Source: an uncultured Collinsella sp. (GTDB lineage Bacteria > Actinomycetota > Coriobacteriia > Coriobacteriales > Coriobacteriaceae). Taken from it: a stretch of 41,156 nt of DNA. The notes under the pieces are model-generated. The model was not told where the DNA came from. It worked only from the letters and a program-made list of their open reading frames with translations, and searched no databases. Within the stretch, counting starts at the first letter, position 1, and each line of letters opens with the position of its first letter. Shown one piece after another: positions 10,098 to 16,875 of this stretch. The stretch covers positions 1-41,156 of the forward strand of contig CABSKX010000016.1 in the NCBI GenBank assembly GCA_902478365.1, written 5' to 3'. The translations under genes were made by a program, and so were the position numbers.

Positions 10098-10136
10098 ACG
10101 GCGGGGGTGTGTGAAACACCCGTGCACCCCCGCCGT
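10098..10136 (-). other. GC-rich hairpin between adhE and the kinase gene
   Basis: ACGGCGGGGGTG (10098-10109) is perfectly complementary to CACCCCCGCCGT (10125-10136), with a smaller hairpin possible in the 15-base loop. No U-run follows on the minus strand, so full termination is doubtful. It could be a partial terminator or a 3'-end stabiliser for the highly expressed adhE message. Confidence 0.55.
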
Positions 10137-10152
10137 TAAAACCGTGCTAGAA

Positions 10153-12801
10153 CTAGCAGACGGCGTAATCCTGGGGCTCGCGGCCGTAGTAGGCGTCCAG
10201 GTAGAGCTCCTTGATCTCGCTCATGAGCGGGTAGCGCGGGTTAGCGCCGGTGCACTGGTCGTTGAATGCCTGCTCGGTCATCTCATCGAGGGTGTCGAGG
10301 AAGTACTGCTCGTCGACACCGTAGTCGGCGATGGTCTTCTTGACGCCGATGAAGTCCTTGAGCTCCTCGAGCTTCGTGATGAAATTCTCGAAGACCTCCT
10401 TGTCGTCCTTGCCCTCGATGCCGCAGTACTTGGCCATCTCGGCGTAGTTGTGCAGCGCGTTGGGGTAAGGATACTGGGAGAAGGTGCCCATCTTGACGGG
10501 AGCCTCGGCGGCGTTGTAGCGCATGACGCGAGTCAGGATGACGGCGTTGGCGAGGCCGTGGGGCAGGTGATGGAAGGCGCCGAGCTTGTGGGCCATGGAG
10601 TGGTTGAGGCCCAGGAAGGCGTTGGCGAAAGCCATACCGGCCATGCAGGAGGCGTTGTGCATCTCCTCGCGGGCATGCGGGTCCTTGGCGCCGTTCGTGA
10701 AGCTGGAGGGCAGGTTCTCGAAGACGAGCTTAGCAGCGCGCTCGGAGAGGCCCTTGGTGTAGTCGGAAGCCATGATGGAGACGTAGGACTCGATGGCGTG
10801 GGTCATGACGTCGATGCCGGAGGCAGCGGTCAGGCCGCGCGGGGCGGTCATGCAGTTGTCGGCGTCGACGATAGCCATGTTGGGGAGCAGCGCGTAGTCG
10901 GCGAGCGGCCACTTGATGCCGGTCTCCTTGTCGGTGATGATGGCGAACGGCGTGCACTCGGAGCCGGTACCCGAGGAGGTCGGGACGGCGACGAAGTAGG
11001 CCTTCTTGCCCATCTCGGGGAAGGTGAAGATACGCTTGCGGATGTCCATGAAGTCCATGGCCATGTCCTCAAACTTGCACTCGGGGTGCTCGTACATCAT
11101 CCACATGATCTTGCCGGCGTCCATAGCGGAGCCACCGCCGACGGCGATGATGACGTCAGGCTCAAAGAGAGCCATCTGCTTGGCGCCGCGACGTGCGCAC
11201 TGCAGCGACGGATCGGGCTCGACGTCGTAGAAGCAGTCGTGGGCGATGCCCATCTCGTCGAGCTTGGCCTCGATGGCGCGGGTGTTGCCATTCTTGAAGA
11301 GGAACTGGTCGGTGACGATGAAGGCGCGCTTCTTACCCATGACGTTGCCCAGCTCGTCGAGGGCGACGGGCGTGGAACCCTTCTTGAAGTAGACCTTCTC
11401 GGGAGCGCGGAACCACAGCATGTTCTCACGGCGCTCGGCCACAGTCTTAACGTTGATCAAGTGCTTCACCCCAACGTTCTCGGAGACGGAGTTGCCGCCC
11501 CAGGAGCCGCAGCCCAGGGTCAGAGACGGCTTCATGCCAAAGTTGTACAGGTCACCGATGCCGCCGTGCGAGGACGGGGTGTTGATGACGATACGGCAGG
11601 CCTTCATGACGTGCTCGAACAGGCTGATCTTCTCGGCCTGGGCGGGGTGCACGTACAGAGAGGCGGTGTGGCCCGGGCCACCGGCGAGCACCAGGTGCTC
11701 GGCCTTGTCGACGGCCTCCTGGAAGTCCTTGGCGTGGTACATGGCCAGGACCGGGGAGAGCTTCTCGTGGGAGAACTCCTCCTTGGCGGTGTCGGTGGAG
11801 GTGACCTCGGCGATCAGGATCTTGGTCTTGGCGGGAACCTCGATGCCGGCGAGCTCGGCGATCTTGGCGGCAGCCATGCCGGGGATGCGGTGGTCGAGGG
11901 CGCCGTTCTTGAACATAGCGGCACGCAAGGCCTCCATCTCGGCACCCTGCTTGACGAAGTAGCAGCCGCGCTTCTGGAACTCGGCCTTGACCTGGTCATA
12001 GATGCTGTCGATGACGGTCACGGACTGCTCGGAAGCGCAGATCATGCCGTTGTCGAAGGTCTTGGAGTGGATGATGGAGTTGACGGCGAGCAGCACGTCG
12101 GCGGTGTCGTCGATGATGACCGGGGTGTTACCGGCGCCAACGCCCAGGGCGGGCTTGCCCGAGGAGTAGGCGGCCTTGACCATGCCCGGGCCACCGGTGG
12201 CGAGGATGATGTCGACGTCGCGCATGACCATGTTGGTCAGCTCGATGGAGGGGACATCGACCCAGCCGATGATGCCCTCGGGGGCGCCGGCCTTGACGGC
12301 GGCGTCAAGCACGAGCTTGGCGGCGGCGATGGTGCACTTGGCGGCTGCCGGGTGCGGGGAGATGATGATGCCGTTGCGGGTCTTCAGGCTGATCAGCGTC
12401 TTGAAGATCGCGGTGGAGGTGGGGTTGGTCGTCGGGATGACGGCGCCCACGATGCCGATGGGCTCGGCGATCTTAGTGATGCCGTAAGCCTCGTCGCGCT
12501 CCAGGACACCACAGGTCTTGGTGTTCTTGTAAGCGTTGTAGATGTACTCTGCGGCGTAGTGGTTCTTGATGACCTTGTCCTCAAGAACGCCGCGGCCGGT
12601 CTCCTCGATGGCCATCTTCGCCAACGGGATACGAGCCTTGTTGGCGGCCATGGCGGCCTCATAGAAGATCTTGTCGACCTGCTCCTGCGTGTACGTAGCA
12701 AAAAGCGCCTGGGCCTCTCGCATCTGAGCGAGCTTAGCCTCAAGCGCCTCTACGTTGTCCACAATTGCGGGAGTAGTGTTTTCCGGTGACTTTTTCACCA
12801 T
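10153..12801 (-). CDS. adhE: Bifunctional acetaldehyde-CoA/alcohol dehydrogenase
   Basis: Reduces acetyl-CoA to acetaldehyde and then to ethanol, regenerating 2 NAD+ during fermentation; family members form helical cytoplasmic filaments (spirosomes). The N-terminal half (about 1-440) is a CoA-acylating aldehyde dehydrogenase with catalytic Cys255 in NGMICASEQS. The C-terminal half is an iron-dependent alcohol dehydrogenase with the NAD motif AVGGGSAMDAGK and the metal-binding LNHSMAHKLGAFHHLPHG segment. The 882-residue length is typical of full-length AdhE and no frame break is seen. The start is supported by AAGGAG 7 bases upstream. Codon use is as biased as in tsf and ribosomal genes, suggesting very high expression. 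Regulation by redox state would be expected for the family, but no clear Rex site was found. Confidence 0.96.
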   Translation of the reverse strand: MVKKSPENTTPAIVDNVEALEAKLAQMREAQALFATYTQEQVDKIFYEAAMAANKARIPLAKMAIEETGRGVLEDKVIKNHYAAEYIYNAYKNTKTCGVLERDEAYGITKIAEPIGIVGAVIPTTNPTSTAIFKTLISLKTRNGIIISPHPAAAKCTIAAAKLVLDAAVKAGAPEGIIGWVDVPSIELTNMVMRDVDIILATGGPGMVKAAYSSGKPALGVGAGNTPVIIDDTADVLLAVNSIIHSKTFDNGMICASEQSVTVIDSIYDQVKAEFQKRGCYFVKQGAEMEALRAAMFKNGALDHRIPGMAAAKIAELAGIEVPAKTKILIAEVTSTDTAKEEFSHEKLSPVLAMYHAKDFQEAVDKAEHLVLAGGPGHTASLYVHPAQAEKISLFEHVMKACRIVINTPSSHGGIGDLYNFGMKPSLTLGCGSWGGNSVSENVGVKHLINVKTVAERRENMLWFRAPEKVYFKKGSTPVALDELGNVMGKKRAFIVTDQFLFKNGNTRAIEAKLDEMGIAHDCFYDVEPDPSLQCARRGAKQMALFEPDVIIAVGGGSAMDAGKIMWMMYEHPECKFEDMAMDFMDIRKRIFTFPEMGKKAYFVAVPTSSGTGSECTPFAIITDKETGIKWPLADYALLPNMAIVDADNCMTAPRGLTAASGIDVMTHAIESYVSIMASDYTKGLSERAAKLVFENLPSSFTNGAKDPHAREEMHNASCMAGMAFANAFLGLNHSMAHKLGAFHHLPHGLANAVILTRVMRYNAAEAPVKMGTFSQYPYPNALHNYAEMAKYCGIEGKDDKEVFENFITKLEELKDFIGVKKTIADYGVDEQYFLDTLDEMTEQAFNDQCTGANPRYPLMSEIKELYLDAYYGREPQDYAVC

Positions 12802-12841
12802 TTGTGTCTCCTTGCGATCGGAGATTTACCCTACGCCTTGC

Positions 12842-12850
12842 ATGATAGCA
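12842..12850 (-). promoter_or_regulatory. Candidate extended -10 for adhE
   Basis: On the minus strand the sequence TGCTATCAT gives an extended -10 (TG-n-TATCAT) about 40 bases upstream of the adhE start codon. No good -35 hexamer lies 16-18 bases farther upstream, which is tolerable for an extended -10 promoter. This is a pattern match only. Confidence 0.35.
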
Positions 12851-12894
12851 AGAAATTATTCGGCGAACGGTAAGATTCCCGTAAAAGGCACACT

Positions 12895-12922
12895 AAAACG
12901 CTTCAACTAAATGAAGCGTTTT
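12895..12922. repeat. 11-bp palindrome upstream of adhE
   Basis: AAAACGCTTCA (12895-12905) and TGAAGCGTTTT (12912-12922) are perfect complements around a 6-base spacer. With terminal A4/T4 tracts it resembles a bidirectional terminator. It lies about 95 bases upstream of the adhE start and at the left edge of the transposase remnant; an operator role is also possible. Confidence 0.55.
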
Positions 12923-12951
12923 AACAAAACAATCCGCTCTCTGCATCGCCC

Positions 12952-12983
12952 CACTCATTGGGGGCAGGCTTACATGAGTATTT
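12952..12983 (+). repeat. Left copy of REP-like inverted repeat
   Basis: A 32-base unit beginning CACTCATTGGGG and containing TTACATGAGT. It is matched in inverted orientation by 13203-13234 at 29 of 32 positions; all three differences are A/G. Within the unit ACTCAT and ATGAGT are themselves complementary (6-bp stem, 15-base loop), the build of a REP element. Confidence 0.7.
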
Positions 12984-13202
12984 CAATGGGAAAACGGGGA
13001 GAACAGGGCATTTGTTTGACAATCGCTATTCACGGGTCGCGGTTGAGTCGGACACGCAGACGGTGCAGCTGCTCGATTATATCCCTCTCAATCCGGTGAA
13101 AGGTGCGATCAACTCACTCGAGGCGTACCGTTGGTCAAGCTACAAGGCATACCGGCTGGGCTTAGATCCCTTTGACATCTGTGACGCGGCCCCTATGCTC
13201 GA

Positions 13203-13234
13203 AAACACTCATGTAAGTCTGTCCCCAATGAGTG
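13203..13234 (-). repeat. Right copy of REP-like inverted repeat
   Basis: Inverse complement of 12952-12983 with three mismatches; it too carries the internal ACTCAT/ATGAGT palindrome. It ends one base before the A-tract of the rpmB terminator and forms the last codons of the transposase remnant's frame. Confidence 0.7.
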
Positions 13235-13235
13235 C

Positions 13236-13268
13236 AAAAAGGCGCCCTCCGTAGTGGAGGGCGCCTTT
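13236..13268 (-). terminator. Intrinsic terminator of rpmB
   Basis: A perfect 13-bp stem (AAAGGCGCCCTCC, 13238-13250, with 13256-13268) and 5-base loop. On the minus strand it is followed by T5 (13240-13236), placed about 70 bases past the rpmB stop. Confidence 0.85.
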
Positions 13269-13336
13269 GGTAAGTTCTATGTGAACGCGAGGTCTTTGAC
13301 CCGGAGAGTCCGAGGTACTTGTTGGTAAGACCTTAT

Positions 13337-13525
13337 TTAGGAGCGCGCAACCTTGCCAGACTTGAGGCAGGTGGAGCAAACGTTCATCTTGCGACGGTGA
13401 CCATCGACGACGACGTAGACGCGCTGGATGTTGGGGCGGAACTTACGGTTGGTGACGCGGTGAGAGTGGCTGATGGAGCGACCGGCAACGGGGTGCTTAC
13501 CGCAAACTTCGCAAACTTTGGACAT
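13337..13525 (-). CDS. rpmB: 50S ribosomal protein L28
   Basis: Structural protein of the large ribosomal subunit, 62 residues, normal length. Residues SKVCEVCGKHPVAG, SHSHRVTNRKF and the C-terminal MNVCSTCLKSGKV are the L28 pattern. The four cysteines Cys5, Cys8, Cys50 and Cys53 make it the zinc-ribbon (C+) form, whereas zinc-free copies lack them; in some actinobacteria the C- form replaces it under zinc limitation. The frame is open 24 codons farther upstream, but ATG 13525 with AAGGAGGG 6 bases before it gives the family start. It is monocistronic and divergent from the pyr operon, with a terminator of its own. Confidence 0.95.
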   Translation of the reverse strand: MSKVCEVCGKHPVAGRSISHSHRVTNRKFRPNIQRVYVVVDGHRRKMNVCSTCLKSGKVARS

Positions 13526-13579
13526 AACTGACCCTCCTTGGGCGACAAACGAACATGTCGCGTTAACAAACAAGCCTGA

Positions 13580-13607
13580 ACTATAGCACAGAAGCATGTC
13601 TCTGTGC
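13580..13607 (-). promoter_or_regulatory. Candidate rpmB promoter with overlapping inverted repeat
   Basis: On the minus strand an extended -10 TGC-TATAGT lies about 55 bases before the rpmB ATG. Directly upstream, GCACAG (13586-13591) and CTGTGC (13602-13607) form an inverted repeat with a 10-base spacer covering the -35 position, so a repressor site is conceivable. No Zur consensus was recognised. Confidence 0.4.
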
Positions 13608-13840
13608 GCAATCTACACAGAGATATTTCTCTTTTGGCGATAGTGCCCACGCCACGGCCCTGGACGTAGATCCGATTTGCGTGCAGCAGAGGGGATTATG
13701 CCAGCTCGAAACAAGGTTTTCAAGCGCGTCCCACAAATATATATAGGTTTATGGAGCGATTTCCTCCGTTTACGGATTGACTAGTATTTATGCTCGCATT
13801 TGAGCCCGAGGTTGGCTACACTATGCCTTGACCATTAAAG

Positions 13841-13937
13841 GGGTACGAGATACCCACATGGAATTACATAGCTGTCAATAAGCAGTACTTCCTGTGGGTG
13901 TCTGGTCCGCTTTGAGCGGTCGGGCATCTATTTTTTT
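13841..13937 (+). promoter_or_regulatory. pyr operon leader: three-hairpin transcription attenuator
   Basis: Three mutually exclusive structures can be drawn. Hairpin 1 is GGGTA-CGAGA-TACCC (13841-13855). An antiterminator pairs AGATACCCACA (13848-13858) with TGTGGGTGTCT (13893-13903) with a single G-U. A terminator pairs 13897-13911 with 13915-13928 (CCGCT/AGCGG tip, lower stem rich in G-U pairs, one bulge) and runs into T7 at 13931-13937. Hairpin 1 hides the 5' arm of the antiterminator, so it would favour termination. This matches PyrR/UMP-controlled attenuation in Gram-positive pyr operons, and pyrR is the first gene. The Bacillus PyrR-loop consensus is not obvious in hairpin 1. Confidence 0.7.
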
Positions 13938-13976
13938 GACTGTGTCAGCAGTCAAGACATGTGAGGAAGGAGATCG

Positions 13977-14561
13977 ATGGGCACGACTTCCCCCAAGGCG
14001 GTCATCATGGACGAGACCGCCGTCAACCGAGCGATGACCCGCATCGCGCACGAGATTCTCGAGCGCAACGAGGGCTGTGAAGACCTCGCTCTGGTCGGCA
14101 TCGTCACGCGAGGTGACCTTCTGGCAAAGAAGCTCGCCGAGGTGATTAAGGAGATCGAGGGTGTCGACGTTCCGCTCGGCAGCCTGGACATCAGCTTCTA
14201 TCGCGATGACTATGCGACCAATTTCGCTCCCGCGATCCACGCTACCAACATTCCCTTCAGCGTCGACGGCAAGCGCGTCGTGCTGGTGGACGACATCCTG
14301 TACACGGGTCGCACCATCCGCGCCGCTCTGGACGCCGTTATGGACCTGGGCCGTCCGAGCCGTGTCGAGCTGGCAGTTCTCGTTGACCGCGGTCACCGCG
14401 AGCTCCCTATCTCGCCGGACTTTGTCGGCAAGAACGTTCCCTCGTCGCACGAGGAGAACGTGCACCTGTATATGAAGGAAGTCGACGGCCGCACCGCTGT
14501 CGAGATCAACGACGTCGCGCCGGGTTCCCACGTGGGCTCCGCGCCGCTGGGAGGTGAGTAG
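13977..14561 (+). CDS. pyrR: Bifunctional pyr operon regulator / uracil phosphoribosyltransferase
   Basis: PyrR senses UMP and binds pyr mRNA to promote attenuation or block translation; many members also make UMP from uracil and PRPP. The 194-residue protein has a type I phosphoribosyltransferase fold with the PRPP-binding VVLVDDILYTGRT at 101-113 and the conserved GIVTRGDLLA loop. ATG with AAGGAG 4 bases upstream is the family-like start; it is about 15 residues longer at the C-terminus than Bacillus PyrR. It lies 39 bases after the attenuator T tract and overlaps the region of the pyrB start, consistent with autoregulation of the whole operon. Confidence 0.94.
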   Translation: MGTTSPKAVIMDETAVNRAMTRIAHEILERNEGCEDLALVGIVTRGDLLAKKLAEVIKEIEGVDVPLGSLDISFYRDDYATNFAPAIHATNIPFSVDGKRVVLVDDILYTGRTIRAALDAVMDLGRPSRVELAVLVDRGHRELPISPDFVGKNVPSSHEENVHLYMKEVDGRTAVEINDVAPGSHVGSAPLGGE

Positions 14562-14565
14562 TACC

Positions 14566-15510
14566 GTGGCGTTCAACCATAAGCACCTGATCGACATTAC
14601 CGAGTACTCCGAAGAGGACATCAAGCTCATCCTCGAGACCGCCAAGGCGTTCTCCGAGGTCAACGAGCGTGCCATCAAGAAGGTCCCCACGCTCAAGGGC
14701 AAGACCATCGTCAACATGTTCAACGAGCCCTCGACGCGTACCCGCAGCTCCTTCGAGCTCGCCGAGAAGCGTCTTTCCGCCGACAGCCTCAACTTCGGTG
14801 GCTCCTCGACCTCCACGGTCAAGGGCGAGAGCCTCGTCGATACCGTCGAGACCCTCAACGCCTACAAGATCGACTGCATCGTCGTGCGCGACAAGCACGC
14901 CGGTGCTCCCTACATCGTCACCCAGAATTCGCCCGCGAGTGTTATCTGCGCCGGCGACGGTAAGCACAATCACCCCACGCAGGCTCTGCTCGACCTGTAC
15001 ACCATCTGGGAGCACAAGGGTGACTTCCACGGTCTGAAGGTCGCCGTCGTTGGCGACATCTCCCACTCCCGCGTTTGCGGCTCGCTGATCCCCGCGTTGA
15101 AGATCATGGGCTGCGAGACCTACGCCGTCGCCCCCGGCACGCTGCTGCCGCCGGCGCCCGAGGTTCTGGGCTGCGACCACGTGACGAGCGACCTCGATTC
15201 CGTCCTGCCCGAGCTGGACGTCGTCTACATGCTGCGCGTACAGCAGGAGCGCCTCGAGGGTGCCCCGTTCCCGACCATTCGCGAGTACCACAAGCTCTTC
15301 GGCCTGACCAAGGACCGTGAGAAGCTCATGAAGCCCGACGCGATCATTTGCCACCCGGGCCCCATCAACCGCGGCGTCGAGTTCGACTCCTATATGGCCG
15401 ACCACCCGCAACGCTCCGTCATCCTGGAGCAGGTCTACGCCGGTATCTGCGTGCGTATGGCTATCCTGTATCTGCTGCTTGGAGGTGCCGATAATGGCCT
15501 TGCTTCTTAA
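14566..15510 (+). CDS. pyrB: Aspartate carbamoyltransferase, catalytic subunit
   Basis: Joins carbamoyl phosphate and aspartate to N-carbamoyl-aspartate, the committed step of pyrimidine synthesis. The carbamoyl-phosphate motif STRTRSSFE begins at residue 56 and HPTQALLDLYT, VGDISHSRV and the C-terminal HPGPINRGVE are intact. Length is 314 residues. The GTG at 14566 is preferred because GGAGG/GGTGAG lies at a usable distance and the protein begins with the family-like N-terminus; GTG 14554, overlapping the pyrR stop, is an alternative. No pyrI regulatory gene is nearby, so this is probably a stand-alone trimer. Confidence 0.95.
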   Translation: MAFNHKHLIDITEYSEEDIKLILETAKAFSEVNERAIKKVPTLKGKTIVNMFNEPSTRTRSSFELAEKRLSADSLNFGGSSTSTVKGESLVDTVETLNAYKIDCIVVRDKHAGAPYIVTQNSPASVICAGDGKHNHPTQALLDLYTIWEHKGDFHGLKVAVVGDISHSRVCGSLIPALKIMGCETYAVAPGTLLPPAPEVLGCDHVTSDLDSVLPELDVVYMLRVQQERLEGAPFPTIREYHKLFGLTKDREKLMKPDAIICHPGPINRGVEFDSYMADHPQRSVILEQVYAGICVRMAILYLLLGGADNGLAS

Positions 15511-16783
15511 GAATGCCCACGTCGTCGACCCGTCCGTCGAGCTTGACGGTGTCGTTGACGTCCTGATCGACGGCGACAAGATCGCCGAGGTCGGCGAGAA
15601 CCTCGCCGCCGAGGGAGCCGAGGTCCGCGACCTTTCCGATAAGTACCTCGTCCCTGGCCTGGTTGACATGCACGTCCACCTGCGCGAGCCCGGCTACGAG
15701 GTCAAAGAGGACATCGAGAGCGGCACCCGCGCAGCTGCCAAGGGCGGCTTCACCGGCGTGTGCGCCATGCCTAACACCGACCCCGTTACCGATAACGGTA
15801 CCGTCGTTGAGTTCGTCAAGTCCCGCGCTGCCGAGGTCGGCCACTGCCGCGTCTATCCTTCTGGCGCCATGACCCGCGGTCTCAAGGGCGAGGCCATGTC
15901 CGAGATGGGCGATATGGTCGCCCACGGCGCCGTCGCCTTCACCGACGACGGTCGCGGCGTGCAGGGTGCAGGCATGCTCCGTCGCTGCATGGACTACGGC
16001 AAGATGTTCGGCAAGGTCTTTATGAGCCATTGCCAGGACGAGGACCTGGTCGGTCACGGCCAGGTCAACGAGGGCAAGGTCTCTACCCGTCTGGCCCTCG
16101 AGGGCTGGCCGGCGGCTGGCGAGGAGCTGCAGATCGCTCGCGATATCGAGATCGCCAAGCTGACCGGTGCCAAGCTGCACATCCAGCACATCTCCACCGC
16201 CCATGGCCTGGAGCTCGTGCGTGCCGGTAAGGCAGCTGGCGTGCAGGTCACTTGCGAGGCCACCCCGCACCACATGTTCCTGACCGAGAACGACCTGGAC
16301 GAGACCTACAACACCTCGCTCAAGGTCAACCCGCCGCTGCGTACCGATGAAGACGCCGAGGCTATCCGTCAGGGCGTCATCGACGGCACCGTAGACGTCA
16401 TCGTCACCGACCACGCTCCCCACACCCCGTGGGAGAAGGCCCGTGAGTTCGAGCTTGCGCCCTTCGGCATGATCGGCCTCGAGACCTCGCTGGCGCTCGT
16501 GCTCACCGAGCTGGTCAACACCGGCAAGATGGGCATGGGACGCATGGTCGAGCTTATGGCCATCAAGCCGCGTGAGATCTTGGGCCTCGACCAGGTTCAG
16601 GTCAAGGCAGGCTCCGTTGCCGACCTGACCGTGTTCGATCCCACCGCCACCTGGACGGTCGGCGAGGGCGGCTACGAGTCGCGCGCCGAGAACTCCGGTT
16701 TTGCCGGCCGCACGCTCACCGGTCGTGCCACCGATGTGTTTGTCGGCGGTAAGCAGACGCTTGCCGACGGCTGCATCTGCTAG
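15494..16783 (+). CDS. pyrC: Dihydroorotase, type I
   Basis: Zinc amidohydrolase that cyclises carbamoyl-aspartate to dihydroorotate. The metal motif DMHVHLREPG starts at residue 59, PNTDP follows, and the C-terminal metal ligand lies in TDHAPH (305-310), all typical of the about 430-residue type I enzymes of Gram-positive and actinobacterial pyr operons. The ATG lies inside the end of pyrB (17-base overlap) with GGAGG 8 bases upstream, so translation is coupled. The frame is also open to a TTG at 15479, which is too close to the ribosome binding site. A hairpin-containing 92-base gap follows before pyrK. Confidence 0.95.
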   Translation: MALLLKNAHVVDPSVELDGVVDVLIDGDKIAEVGENLAAEGAEVRDLSDKYLVPGLVDMHVHLREPGYEVKEDIESGTRAAAKGGFTGVCAMPNTDPVTDNGTVVEFVKSRAAEVGHCRVYPSGAMTRGLKGEAMSEMGDMVAHGAVAFTDDGRGVQGAGMLRRCMDYGKMFGKVFMSHCQDEDLVGHGQVNEGKVSTRLALEGWPAAGEELQIARDIEIAKLTGAKLHIQHISTAHGLELVRAGKAAGVQVTCEATPHHMFLTENDLDETYNTSLKVNPPLRTDEDAEAIRQGVIDGTVDVIVTDHAPHTPWEKAREFELAPFGMIGLETSLALVLTELVNTGKMGMGRMVELMAIKPREILGLDQVQVKAGSVADLTVFDPTATWTVGEGGYESRAENSGFAGRTLTGRATDVFVGGKQTLADGCIC

Positions 16784-16803
16784 CATAGCCTTATCGCTTT
16801 TGT

Positions 16804-16860
16804 GCGCGGCGCCCTTGCGGTGCCGCGCTTTCTGTTCGACTGAACCATGCAACCGCATGG
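16804..16860 (+). promoter_or_regulatory. Two hairpins between pyrC and pyrK
   Basis: GCGCGGCGCC (16804-16813) pairs with GGTGCCGCGC (16819-16828) and is followed by TTTCTGTT, a weak terminator-like structure. A second hairpin, CCATGC-AACC-GCATGG (16845-16860), abuts the GGGGGATTGGAG ribosome-binding region of pyrK. They could lower expression of pyrK-pyrD-pyrF relative to pyrBC or regulate pyrK translation. Confidence 0.5.
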
Positions 16861-16875
16861 GGGATTGGAGCGTCT

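Larger units (their letters stand above)
12911..13254 (+). pseudogene. Remnant of a REP-associated (IS200/Y1-like) tyrosine transposase
   Basis: In the frame from about 12973 the translation reads EYFNGKTGRTGHLFDNRY, then a LLDYIPLNPVKGAI segment and YRWSSYKAY. This is the characteristic C-terminal half of RAYT (TnpA-REP, Y1_Tnp) proteins (GHLF-x-x-RY, YI-x-LNPVKA, WSSY). The N-terminal part with the HUH histidines is missing. A different frame just upstream reads MKRFNKT, which in RAYTs is normally close to the EYFN segment; 41 bases (12932-12972) separate them and shift the frame, so the junction looks like an insertion or rearrangement. The frame ends in the rpmB terminator. It cannot encode an active transposase. 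It sits between adhE and rpmB, both on the opposite strand. Confidence 0.7.
13526..13976. other. Divergent intergenic region rpmB/pyrR
   Basis: This 451-base gap holds the rpmB promoter side (13526-13610), an AT-rich segment around 13736-13800 (including an ATATATATA run) with no recognisable gene, a likely pyr promoter near 13800-13830 (weak TTGAGC, then TACACT/TATGCC) and the pyr leader hairpins from 13841. No tRNA or credible small ORF was found in 13610-13800. Confidence 0.6.

Noticed and set aside
10111..12789. 892-residue plus-strand frame covering all of adhE
   Set aside because: Shadow of adhE, whose codon bias leaves the opposite frame open; composition (Val/Gly/Asp/Leu repeats) is that of a mirrored frame, with no domain seen.
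12802..12900. Rex operator before adhE
   Set aside because: Looked for TTGTGA-n6-TCACAA and TTGTTAA-n4-TTAACAA; only an isolated TTAACAAA half-site was found farther upstream at 12921.
12958..13254. The 98-residue frame as an intact small protein
   Set aside because: Its N-terminus lies in a REP-like repeat and its C-terminus in a REP and a terminator; only the middle matches the RAYT family, so it was called a remnant.
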